Assembly (NCBI GenBank): GCA_019639195.1
Contig: JAHBSI010000001.1
Location: 1,202,062-1,266,061 of the forward strand
DNA from: Acidobacteriota bacterium
GTDB lineage: Bacteria; Acidobacteriota; Blastocatellia; Pyrinomonadales; Pyrinomonadaceae
DNA length: 64,000 nt
Direction: 5' to 3'
This document shows positions 26,039-33,978 of the stretch, piece after piece. The notes beneath the pieces were generated by a model. That model made no database searches. It was not told the origin of the DNA and saw nothing but the letters and a program-made list of their open reading frames with translations. A program made the translations under genes and the position numbers. Position 1 is the first letter of the stretch. Each line of letters opens with the position of its first letter.

Positions 26039-27532
26039 TTAGGGCCTGAGATCGAAGACGATGAAATCGCTCGCATCGTATGTGACCGGAAACTTTGAAA
26101 CGAGTTCGGCCTCAAATCCGGGAGCGTGTGCAAGATCACTTTTCTGTGCGACAAAATACTGTGCACCGAGCGCACGAAAGCCTTCAACGGCCGCGACCGT
26201 CTGCCGATCGCTGCAGATATTGAAACCCTTACGGTCGAGCCAGTAGAACATATACGAGGCATTATAGGCGAGTGCGTAACCGTCCGCATCGACGCAGGCA
26301 CCGCCTGAGACCAGAATGAGCCCGTCACGACGCAGATACGGTCCGATCTGCTGAGCTTCAGCGAACGCGGGTTCGAGTTTGTGATGGTCGAGAAAAAGAC
26401 TTCGGATGGCTCGAAGATCGAAGAAGAAAGCGGCGAGCGAGACCGCAACGATCAATGCGGCGAGCACTACGCCGGCCGAGAACCTTGCCTTTGTCTCTTT
26501 GAACAACGACACGCCCTTGCCAAACCCGACGCCGATGAGCAAGCTCGCAGGAGCAACAGCAAACAAGTGATAGTAATTCGCCCAATCGTCCGCCGTTGTC
26601 CGGCACGCAACAATTAGAAAGACGGCGACAGACGCGAGCCAGATGAGAGCGAACGAGACGGCCTTCTCACGTCTGGCAAGTATGATCCCGGAAACTGCGA
26701 TAACGATGCCGAACGCGCCCCAGACCCATACGATCTCGTTACGCAAAATGCCGAGCACGAAGTACGGATTCGAAAAAAGATCGAGGCCGACCCAGTGATA
26801 TTCATTCGAGAGTCCGAGAGAATTTCCGTACGTCAGCCACAGATTTTTCGCGTGAACGTACCAAATGATCCCGGGAATGAGAGCGACAGCCGCGAAGGCG
26901 TATGTGCGGAGGCTTCTGAATGCCGCCAGGCCTTCCTTCTTAAGCCAGAGGGCCGCAAAGAGCAGCCCGATATGGGCTGCGGTCGCCTTTGCAAGTATCG
27001 CGAGCGAAGTGAACGCCGCACTTGCAAATAAGTCGCCTCTCGAATCAGATCGTATCCAACGGGCGAAGAAATACGCGGAGGCCACATATGCGAACATTGT
27101 CAGTCCGTCGGGTTGGGCGGCCGTCGAGATCTCAAAGATCAAAGGGTTGAAAGCAAAAAATGCAAATGCAGCGACCGCCGCATTCGGTTCAAGAATGTCG
27201 CGTGCAAGGAACCAGAAAAATGCGAGCACGCCGAGTGAGAGAAGCATCGCGATGATCCTTGCCGCCTCATCGTGAATGCCGAAAACTTCATAAACCGCCG
27301 CGACCGTAAAAGGATAGAGCGGGAACTCCATCTCGGCATAGCCAGGGCCCGTTCCTCGCCAATCTATTCGCGGATAGAACGGATCCATAGCTTCCCGAGT
27401 GAAGTTTCGCGAGATGCTGCCGATGTCTGACTCACGCCAGGATGCCCGGTCGAGAGGGCGAAACGTATCCGCAACTCGCAAGAGCACGGCGGCCGCAAAG
27501 AGTGCGACAAGAATGACGCGGCGGGCCTTCAT
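26039..27532 (-). CDS. Polytopic membrane glycosyltransferase (GT39-like)
   Basis: This is a second GT-C-like protein. It has an N-terminal signal-anchor helix, an extracytoplasmic loop rich in acidic and aromatic residues (RESDIGSISRNFTREAMDPF, about 33-52, in the position of the catalytic loop), then about ten further helices and a C-terminal soluble region of about 130 residues. The two polytopic genes are unlike enough in sequence not to be a recent duplication. The 3' end abuts the next gene and the 5' end overlaps the UbiA-type gene by 4 nt. Its likely role is transfer of a lipid-linked sugar outside the inner membrane; the substrate is unknown. Confidence 0.78.
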   Translation of the reverse strand: MKARRVILVALFAAAVLLRVADTFRPLDRASWRESDIGSISRNFTREAMDPFYPRIDWRGTGPGYAEMEFPLYPFTVAAVYEVFGIHDEAARIIAMLLSLGVLAFFWFLARDILEPNAAVAAFAFFAFNPLIFEISTAAQPDGLTMFAYVASAYFFARWIRSDSRGDLFASAAFTSLAILAKATAAHIGLLFAALWLKKEGLAAFRSLRTYAFAAVALIPGIIWYVHAKNLWLTYGNSLGLSNEYHWVGLDLFSNPYFVLGILRNEIVWVWGAFGIVIAVSGIILARREKAVSFALIWLASVAVFLIVACRTTADDWANYYHLFAVAPASLLIGVGFGKGVSLFKETKARFSAGVVLAALIVAVSLAAFFFDLRAIRSLFLDHHKLEPAFAEAQQIGPYLRRDGLILVSGGACVDADGYALAYNASYMFYWLDRKGFNICSDRQTVAAVEGFRALGAQYFVAQKSDLAHAPGFEAELVSKFPVTYDASDFIVFDLRP

Positions 27533-28467
27533 CCGTTTTTCAAAAGGCTCGGAAGATATACGACCAGAATGACCGCAACGAGCCAGAGCAATAGGTTCAG
27601 TATCGTCGGGCGATCGTGAAAGAGGATCTTGACGGGATCACCGCCTGCATCACGCTGATGTATCAGGAATAAATATCGGAAAACGCCGTAAACGACGAAC
27701 GGGATCGTGATGAGCATCCATTGCGAACCAACGCGGGCGACGGTCTCATCCGCACGCGTATAGAGTGCGTATGTGATCAGGGCCGCTCCCGCACAGATCA
27801 CCATTATCGAATCGAGGAACGAGACAGAATATTCGCTGAGATTCTTGCGGTGCGTGCTTGCTGCAGAGCGAAGCAGCGTGAGTTCGTGCCGCCGTTTCCC
27901 GAATCCGGCGAGCAACGCGACCATCGAGGTGCAGATGATAAGCCATTCGGAGATCGTTACATCGATCAGCACGGGGCCAGAGATCGCCCGGAGTACAAAA
28001 CCGCTCGCGATCAGGATCACGTCGAGGATGACGACGTTCTTGAGCTGAAGCGAATAGGCGACGCAGCAGACAAGATACAGAACGATGATCAAGGCGAATC
28101 GAGGACTCAATGCAAGTGAACCGACGGCCGCCGCAGTAAAGAATATGACCATTGCGATCCTTGCAAGGTTGATGTTCAGATCGCCGGCGGCAAGTGGCCG
28201 CGAAGACTTTATCGGATGGGCCCGATCTGCCTCGATGTCGCAAAGATCGTTGAAGATATAAATGCCGCTGCTTGCTGCGCAAAAGATCACGAACCCGAGG
28301 AGACTCGTCCAAAGGCCGTGAAGGTCAAAGAGCGAACGCGAAAAGATCAGACCCGAGAAGACGAGAAGATTCTTTACCCATTCCTGCGGACGCATCTCGA
28401 TGAGAAGTCCGCGAAGATTCTTCCGCAGCGTCCAGGAAGCGGGCTGTTCGATCTCAAGCGGTTTCAC
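27529..28467 (-). CDS. UbiA-family prenyltransferase, decaprenyl-phosphate phosphoribosyltransferase-like
   Basis: UbiA-superfamily enzymes are inner-membrane aromatic or sugar prenyltransferases. The first aspartate-rich motif NDLCDIEADRAHPIKSSRP (about 74-92) is of the type found in phosphoribose-1-diphosphate:decaprenyl-phosphate transferases, the first enzyme in making polyprenyl-phospho-arabinose or -ribose. The N-terminal MRPQEWVKNLLVFSGLIFS pattern is typical of that subgroup. About nine transmembrane helices are predicted. It overlaps its neighbours by 4 nt on both sides. If the assignment is right, it supplies the lipid-linked pentose used by the two downstream GT-C proteins. No DprE1/DprE2 epimerase pair is clearly present, although a flavin oxidoreductase lies two genes upstream. 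Confidence 0.8.
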   Translation of the reverse strand: MKPLEIEQPASWTLRKNLRGLLIEMRPQEWVKNLLVFSGLIFSRSLFDLHGLWTSLLGFVIFCAASSGIYIFNDLCDIEADRAHPIKSSRPLAAGDLNINLARIAMVIFFTAAAVGSLALSPRFALIIVLYLVCCVAYSLQLKNVVILDVILIASGFVLRAISGPVLIDVTISEWLIICTSMVALLAGFGKRRHELTLLRSAASTHRKNLSEYSVSFLDSIMVICAGAALITYALYTRADETVARVGSQWMLITIPFVVYGVFRYLFLIHQRDAGGDPVKILFHDRPTILNLLLWLVAVILVVYLPSLLKNG

Positions 28468-29435
28468 GATAGCGCAGGCTGTGCCCCATTCGCGGAGCTC
28501 AGTCGCTCTCTCAGGTCAGCCGCGTGTCCGCCGACGGTCCGAACGTCAACGGCCGCCGTGTAGGTGGAAATGATCCAGTCGAGCAGATCGGCCTTTGCGG
28601 CAGATCTTAGCGACATTCCGGGGAAGAATTTCAACTCCGGCACTTCATCACCTGTCAGGAAATCGAGCGGATGCAGGAGCAGCGACGGCTGAATGTTTGC
28701 AATGCGGCACGCGGTCAATGCCGAACGCCAATATGCCTTTGCGGTGACGAGCGAAAATGTCGAAAGGTAGATCACGTAGCTCGCGTGGATCGGTGTCTTT
28801 ACGCCCGGAAAGGTCGTCACCGGAATTTCGGCGAGCGTGCCTTTTTCGGTTGATATCAAGTAAGGGTTCAAAGGCTTGAATCCGTCCGAGAATTTGCCGA
28901 AAAGCTGCTTTCGCTTCTCTCGTTCCTCATCCGACATTTTTGGCGCCGTAAAAAAGTAATACGCACGGGCGAGCGGTGCGATATAGGTCGGGAATGTAGA
29001 ACAATCGAATTCATAATCCCGTTCGGCAAGCGTTTCGAGCACGGCCGGACTAAGGCTGAATCCGGGCCCGCGAAACCCTTTCGGATGGCGGCCGGTCGCG
29101 TCCACGATCGCCTCTTCCGAGCGTTCAAATTCTTCGATGAGCTCTGCTTTGGAATAAAGATGGAGCCACGGCTCGTGATGAAAACTGTGATTCCCGATCT
29201 CGTGTCCCGCTTCGGCTATCGAGCGAAGTGCTTCGTGATTCTTTTCGAGAGCGGCATCCTGCCCGACCACGAAGAACGTGATCTTCTGGCCGTGATCCTC
29301 AAGGAATGAGAGTGCGCGCGGCACAACACGGTCGAGGTAGGAAGGGAAGGTCTCCCATCCGGCATCGCCGTGAGTCTTCATATACGACCATTGATTGTCG
29401 AGGTCGAGCGAAAGGCTCGCGATACGCTGCTTCAT
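28464..29435 (-). CDS. Polysaccharide deacetylase (NodB domain)
   Basis: A carbohydrate esterase family 4 domain fills most of the protein. Motif 1 is present in the variant form SLDLDNQWSYMKTHGD, motif 2 as GHEIGNHSFHHEPW (both histidines kept) and motif 3 as GFRGPGFS. There is no signal peptide, so it should act in the cytoplasm, perhaps on a lipid-linked or nucleotide sugar precursor. A segment of about 60 residues between the second half and the C-terminus is specific to this subgroup. It overlaps both neighbours by 4 nt and so belongs to the same operon. Confidence 0.85.
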   Translation of the reverse strand: MKQRIASLSLDLDNQWSYMKTHGDAGWETFPSYLDRVVPRALSFLEDHGQKITFFVVGQDAALEKNHEALRSIAEAGHEIGNHSFHHEPWLHLYSKAELIEEFERSEEAIVDATGRHPKGFRGPGFSLSPAVLETLAERDYEFDCSTFPTYIAPLARAYYFFTAPKMSDEEREKRKQLFGKFSDGFKPLNPYLISTEKGTLAEIPVTTFPGVKTPIHASYVIYLSTFSLVTAKAYWRSALTACRIANIQPSLLLHPLDFLTGDEVPELKFFPGMSLRSAAKADLLDWIISTYTAAVDVRTVGGHAADLRERLSSANGAQPALS

Positions 29436-30925
29436 CGAGCCCCCCCTGCTGCAAGTTCATCGAGCAACTCGCCGGCAAAACGCTTGGCGAGGGCGACGGT
29501 CTCATTGACGTTCAGCGTTCCGTTCACGATGTGCGTTGAATTGACGATGTAAAGGCCATCGACCGAGGTGCGCATCGGCGGAAGGTCTTCCGAGTAGTTA
29601 AGGACCGGCAAGGGAAACACTCTTTTTACTTTCGAGACCCTGAATGCAAGAACGTCTCGCCGCTTGAAACGCGGATACATCTTTTCGAGGCCGGCAAGAA
29701 AGGTCTCGCGGATCGAGTCGTCGCTCGCGTCAAAGAGCCGGTCGTCCGGATCGACATATTTTGGGAGATAGACGAGCGAATTCCCGCCAAATTCGGTCTT
29801 ATTCACAAGGGCCGTCATCTCGATAATGCCCGTGAAAGGAGAATTATCCGTGATGTTCGTCACGTAGAATTTCGAGAGCGATGAACGCAGAAGCACGGAC
29901 GCGCAGATGATGCCCTGATAGCGGATGTTCGCAAGGTCGAGATGTTCCCGGCCTTCGAGCTGCGGCGTTATCTCGGCCGCTTTTGATGATGGGCAAGTGA
30001 GTATCACGCGGTCGAATTCTTCGGGCGGCGGAGGTGCAACGCGATCGCTTCTTCGGCGACGAGGCGTCGGCTCCGGCTCGGTCAGAAACGCTCCGGAAAA
30101 GCCGGCCGCAACCGAAACGGCAGAATTGAATGCTGCGTATTTTGTCCGATGCGTGCGATATTTTTCGGCGAGATCCGTTTTTCGCCTGGCGTCAATTACC
30201 CGAACATTGAATGTCCCGTTTGCGAGCTTTTCAACAGACTGAACGGGCGAATTCAGGCGAACTTCCACTCCTTTTTCATTTAGGACTTCGGCAAAACGCT
30301 TAAGGACGTTTGCATAGCCGCCGCGAACATAGCCGAACATCTCTTTCTTGAGGCCGGAACGCCGTGCGGCGTACATTCGCTGGATCGTCGCCCAGATGAA
30401 GGCGGCGGAAGTGTGTTTGTATGATTCGCCGAGCTTGGCAAGAAGAAGCGGCCGCCAGATCTTCTCGAACGTCTTTCTGCCGGAAAGCCTAGTGAGCCAT
30501 TCTTCGACCGTGATCTTTTCGAGCTCTCTCCAATCCGTGATCCTGGACGCCTTGAATATCGTGTAGCCGAGCCGCAGTTTCGAGATGAGATCGAGCGGCG
30601 GAAACTTCAAAAACTCGAGCGAATTCGACATCGAATGGAGCTCGCCGTCGGAGTAGAAACCGGTTTTCGTCTCAACCCAGCGAAACTGGTCCTCGAGGCC
30701 GAGTTCATTGATGAGCCCGCGTGTGTGTTCGTCCGAGAGGAGCGTAACGTGATAGTGCCTGTCCCAAGTGTAATTTCCGATCGTCCACGCAGAGGCGAGG
30801 CCGCCGATCTCACCGGCAGCTTCAAAGATCGTCACGCGATGCCCGGCATCGGCAAGACGCAATGCGACCGTCATGCCGAGAAAGCCCGACCCAACGATCG
30901 CGATATTCTGGGAGTTCGTCTTCAA
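29432..30925 (-). CDS. FAD-dependent oxidoreductase (amine oxidase/protoporphyrinogen oxidase-like)
   Basis: The Rossmann FAD motif IAIVGSGFLGMTVALRLADAG opens the protein and the second motif EAAGEIGGLASAW follows (quoted in parts). The C-terminus has the FAD-closing pattern GLYIVNSTHIVNGTLNVNET. Members of this flavoprotein class often sit in envelope-sugar operons (UDP-galactopyranose mutase- and desaturase-like roles). An unusual Pro/Arg-rich loop (about 290-315) interrupts the central domain. No ATG fits the start; a TTG at 30925, preceded by AAAGGG, begins the protein exactly at the FAD motif. An ATG at 31036 would overlap the upstream gene by 76 nt. The substrate is unknown. Confidence 0.78.
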   Translation of the reverse strand: MKTNSQNIAIVGSGFLGMTVALRLADAGHRVTIFEAAGEIGGLASAWTIGNYTWDRHYHVTLLSDEHTRGLINELGLEDQFRWVETKTGFYSDGELHSMSNSLEFLKFPPLDLISKLRLGYTIFKASRITDWRELEKITVEEWLTRLSGRKTFEKIWRPLLLAKLGESYKHTSAAFIWATIQRMYAARRSGLKKEMFGYVRGGYANVLKRFAEVLNEKGVEVRLNSPVQSVEKLANGTFNVRVIDARRKTDLAEKYRTHRTKYAAFNSAVSVAAGFSGAFLTEPEPTPRRRRSDRVAPPPPEEFDRVILTCPSSKAAEITPQLEGREHLDLANIRYQGIICASVLLRSSLSKFYVTNITDNSPFTGIIEMTALVNKTEFGGNSLVYLPKYVDPDDRLFDASDDSIRETFLAGLEKMYPRFKRRDVLAFRVSKVKRVFPLPVLNYSEDLPPMRTSVDGLYIVNSTHIVNGTLNVNETVALAKRFAGELLDELAAGGAR

Positions 30926-30960
30926 TTTTTTGCTACCCTTTCTTTCCGAGCTTAAAAAAA

Positions 30961-31581
30961 CTAACCCGCAGCAGCGACCGTGTCCGATTCGGAAACGACG
31001 CCGTCGGCTATCGCGTATTTGCTGCCGCATTCGCAAACGACATCTGCCGTGCGGCCGTCAGCGAACTTGTGTACAAGATTCCCGCACTTACAGACAACGC
31101 CGATCGAACGTGCCGGCGAACCCAGTGCGAGATGAAAATCCGGTATCGACCTTGTTACGACCGAACCCATCCCTATCATCGCCCAGCGACCGATCTCAAG
31201 ATCATTTCCGATCACGCATCCGGCACCGATCGTTGCACCTTCACGGACGAGCGTCGGTAATGTGTGTTCGTCAGGCTCACTCGGACGGAGCGTTTTCAGG
31301 TCGGGCATCGTTGCCCGCGGAAAACGGTCGTTCGTGAACGTTGTCGAGGCCGAGATCATCACGCCGTCCTCTATCGTTACATCCGCACAGATATACACCA
31401 TCGCGTTGATCTTTACGCGATCGCCTATTTTCACGTCGTATGCGATGTAGGTCTTTTCGCCGACGATGCACTCATCACCGAGCGTTGCATCGTGGCGAAT
31501 GTGGACGTTGTCCCACACGCTTGTGCCCTCGCCCAGCGTGACGTTCTCTTCAATGATCGCGGTCGGATGAATGCGTGCCAT
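30961..31581 (-). CDS. Left-handed beta-helix acetyltransferase (WbpD/WlbB-like)
   Basis: Hexapeptide repeats typical of the left-handed beta-helix fold run from about residue 5 to 165. The order and inserts (TTFTNDRFPRA loop, the GSPARSIGVVCKCG end) match UDP-2-acetamido-3-amino-2,3-dideoxy-glucuronate N-acetyltransferases (WbpD/WlbB). The C-terminus adds two CxC pairs (CKCG and CECG), likely a small zinc ribbon seen in some relatives. The ATG at 31581 starts the repeat domain; the upstream open frame contains a palindromic repeat. Together with the dehydrogenase, aminotransferase and epimerase genes upstream, it suggests synthesis of an N-acetylated amino sugar. The exact sugar is not proven. 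Confidence 0.82.
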   Translation of the reverse strand: MARIHPTAIIEENVTLGEGTSVWDNVHIRHDATLGDECIVGEKTYIAYDVKIGDRVKINAMVYICADVTIEDGVMISASTTFTNDRFPRATMPDLKTLRPSEPDEHTLPTLVREGATIGAGCVIGNDLEIGRWAMIGMGSVVTRSIPDFHLALGSPARSIGVVCKCGNLVHKFADGRTADVVCECGSKYAIADGVVSESDTVAAAG

Positions 31582-31596
31582 AACCTTTTCCCGATT

Positions 31597-31670
31597 CACC
31601 ACAGAGGGGCCAGAGAGCACGGAGGTGCTAGAAACTACGGTTTCTATTTCTCTCTGGCCTCGCCTCTGTG
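31597..31670. repeat. CACAGAG-type palindromic repeat inside the glycan operon
   Basis: CACAGAGG (31600-31607) and GGCCAGAGAG (31608-31617) pair with CTCTCTGGCC (31650-31659) and CCTCTGTG (31663-31670), leaving only a TCG bulge. A nested hairpin TAGAAAC/GTTTCTA sits at 31629-31646. The whole forms an almost perfect 70-nt foldback in the 103-nt gap between the acetyltransferase and dehydrogenase genes. Sequences beginning ACCACAGAG are, from memory, a recurring intergenic repeat type in several GC-rich phyla. Only one copy was noticed in this window. Confidence 0.7.
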
Positions 31671-31684
31671 ATCTTTTAAGAACC

Positions 31685-32683
31685 TCAGCCAGCGGCGAGT
31701 GCTTTCTCAACGACCGGCTGCCAAAGCTTCTCGCTCATCGAGCGATAGGCCGCTTCAATTACCTGCACCGACGCCAATGCATCTGCGGGCGTGATCAGCA
31801 GGTCTTCCTTCCCGCGAAGTGCCTTGCCGAAGTTCTCGATCTTTCCCTTGAACGACGCAACCTTGTCATAGCCGCTGCCAAAGACGATCCAATCAGGATT
31901 CGATGCGGACCTGTACTTCGATTCACGCCAGCCGACATGCAGCGTGCCGCTTGATCCGTAAATGCTCAGGAAATACGGCAGTTCTTTGTTAATGCCCCAC
32001 GTCAGATCCACGCTTGCGGTCACGCCGGTCGTGGTTTTTGCAAGGAGCCTTACGTTCTCATCAACAGCGAGGCCCTGCGTTCCGCCTGCATCAACGGCAA
32101 GGACAGATTCGATCGAGCCGAGCAGATATCGAATGATGTCCACCGAATGCGTTCCGTTATCGATCAGCACGCCGCCGCCGGAAAGCTCTGCGTCGGAATT
32201 CCAACGCTTTGACATATCGACCTTCGCGGTGAATGCATTCTCGAACTGCAAAACGTCGCCCAGCACGCCCGAAGCGATAACACTCTTTGCCTTGATGACG
32301 TCGTCGCAATATCGAAACTTCGACGCCATCGTAAAGAGCGTGTTGTTCTTTGCCGCTGCGGCGATCATCCGTTCTGCGTCAACGCTGGTCGTGCAGAGCG
32401 GTTTCTCGCAAAGCACGGGGATCGACCGGTCGAGGAAGAAACAGGCGATGTCAGCATGCGTTGCGGGCGGCGTGGCGATTATCACCGCGTCGAGGTCTAG
32501 TCCCGCAAGCTCGCTGTGGGTCGCGAAGCTCTTGCCGCCTACCATTTCGGCAAGAGCTGCGGCCGCATCCGGACGTATGTCCGTCACGGCTACAAGGTCG
32601 CAGCACGAGCTTTGGTTAAAAGCCTGTGCATATGCCTGGGCAATACTGCCCGCTCCAACTATTCCAAAACGTAACTTTGTCAT
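31685..32683 (-). CDS. Gfo/Idh/MocA-family sugar dehydrogenase (WbpB/WlbA-like)
   Basis: An N-terminal NAD(P)-binding Rossmann domain (GIVGAGSIAQAYAQAF, about 7-22) is followed by the family CEKPL motif (about 94-98) and the C-terminal alpha/beta domain with GVLIDNGTHSVDIIRYLLG, containing the catalytic His/Asp arrangement. In the UDP-diacetamido-uronic acid pathway such an enzyme oxidises the 3-OH of UDP-GlcNAcA before transamination. Placement next to a DegT aminotransferase (2 nt away) and a WbpD-like acetyltransferase supports that role. Other nucleotide-sugar or inositol substrates are possible. Confidence 0.82.
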   Translation of the reverse strand: MTKLRFGIVGAGSIAQAYAQAFNQSSCCDLVAVTDIRPDAAAALAEMVGGKSFATHSELAGLDLDAVIIATPPATHADIACFFLDRSIPVLCEKPLCTTSVDAERMIAAAAKNNTLFTMASKFRYCDDVIKAKSVIASGVLGDVLQFENAFTAKVDMSKRWNSDAELSGGGVLIDNGTHSVDIIRYLLGSIESVLAVDAGGTQGLAVDENVRLLAKTTTGVTASVDLTWGINKELPYFLSIYGSSGTLHVGWRESKYRSASNPDWIVFGSGYDKVASFKGKIENFGKALRGKEDLLITPADALASVQVIEAAYRSMSEKLWQPVVEKALAAG

Positions 32684-32685
32684 CT

Positions 32686-33915
32686 CTATTTGCGCAGCCT
32701 GCTTGCGGCGATCCTCACGTTGTCTGCGATATAGCGAACGTGCTCCTCGGTGTACTTTTCATTCCAGGGAAGGACAAGTACGTCGTGAAGGGCTTTTGCC
32801 GTCAGCGGATAGTTCTCCATTTCGTAATCGACGGCGCCTTCGCGTGCGAGATTGAAAGGGAACTGGCTCGTCCCGAGCGTGTTCTTTTCCTGAAAGACCT
32901 GGCACATAAAAGCAGGCTTTACGATGTAACGCGGTGCCGAGAAGATATTCTTCTCCTTTAGCAGCTGAGCCATACCGACCGAGCCGCCTTCGATCTTCGT
33001 ATCGTCAACGGTCAGGCAGTATTTCCAATACGTATGCGTTGCATCATCGGCGATCACCGGAGTTTCGACGCCGTCGATGCCTTGAAGAAGCTCGGTTAGC
33101 AGGGCCGCGGCCTTCTGGCGATTCTCGACGCAGGCCTCGAGTTTTTCGAGCTGGCCAAGGGCAACTGCCGCCTGAAGTTCGCTCATGCGATAGTTCAGGG
33201 CCATAAAATAGTGGTCCGGATTCGCGTCTCCGTAACCCCAAGCTTTGTTGATGTAAAGGAACATCTTGCGGGCAAGTTTCTCGTCGTTGGTCACGACCAT
33301 TCCGCCTTCGCCCGTCGTCATGTGCTTGCCCTGCTGGAGCGAGAAACAGCCGATGTCGCCGATCGTTCCTGCGAACACATCGCCTTTGCGGGCGAGGAAT
33401 GTCTGTGCAGAATCCTCAATGACGGGGATGCCTTTTTCTCTTGCGAGGTCCATGATCGGGCCCATTTCGCACGGGTTCCCGAACAGGTGCGTCACAATGA
33501 TGCCTTTTGTGCGGCTGCTGATCTTCTTTGCGATCGTTTCGGCGGTCACGTTCAGCGTTTTCGGGTCAACCTCGGCAAAGACGGGCACGACGCCGCGATA
33601 CATCAGCGGCGTCAAAGCGCCCATATCGGTGATCGATGTCGTGATGATCTCGTCGCCCGGTTCCGGGTTGATCGCGGCAACGGCGATGTGGATCGCCGCC
33701 GAGCCTGATGTGCAGGCGTAAGCGAATTTTGCACCGAGCTTTTCAGCGAATTTCTGCTCGAGCGTTTTGCCGAACTTGCCTTTTGTCGTTGTCAAAGTTC
33801 CGCTTCGGAGAACTTCAGTAACGTAGGCGATCTCGGTTTCGTCAAAGGTACGGCCGCTGGAATCCTGATCGGACGGGAGCGACATCAGTAGTTCGGGTTT
33901 AGCAACGGGTGTCAT
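32686..33915 (-). CDS. DegT/DnrJ/EryC1-family sugar aminotransferase (WbpE-like)
   Basis: This family of pyridoxal-phosphate enzymes aminates keto-sugars attached to nucleotides. The PLP lysine is in QQGKHMTTGEGG (Lys197) and the Asp that holds the pyridine ring is in VIEDSAQ (Asp168). The TSGSAAIHIAV phosphate loop lies at about 69-79. The C-terminal half is complete. I chose the ATG at 33915; a longer in-frame start would add 18 basic residues. The next gene, 2 nt downstream, is a sugar dehydrogenase, so the pair can carry out oxidation and transamination at one carbon. Confidence 0.85.
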   Translation of the reverse strand: MTPVAKPELLMSLPSDQDSSGRTFDETEIAYVTEVLRSGTLTTTKGKFGKTLEQKFAEKLGAKFAYACTSGSAAIHIAVAAINPEPGDEIITTSITDMGALTPLMYRGVVPVFAEVDPKTLNVTAETIAKKISSRTKGIIVTHLFGNPCEMGPIMDLAREKGIPVIEDSAQTFLARKGDVFAGTIGDIGCFSLQQGKHMTTGEGGMVVTNDEKLARKMFLYINKAWGYGDANPDHYFMALNYRMSELQAAVALGQLEKLEACVENRQKAAALLTELLQGIDGVETPVIADDATHTYWKYCLTVDDTKIEGGSVGMAQLLKEKNIFSAPRYIVKPAFMCQVFQEKNTLGTSQFPFNLAREGAVDYEMENYPLTAKALHDVLVLPWNEKYTEEHVRYIADNVRIAASRLRK

Positions 33916-33978
33916 AGATATGGATTTATGTTTACGGTTATGGGAAATGCGGGGACGCCAAAAACGCATCCGGCGCAG

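Noticed and set aside
31962..32855. 297-codon plus-strand open frame opposite the sugar dehydrogenase
   Set aside because: Antisense shadow; the minus-strand gene has clear Gfo/Idh/MocA motifs and is tightly packed in an operon.
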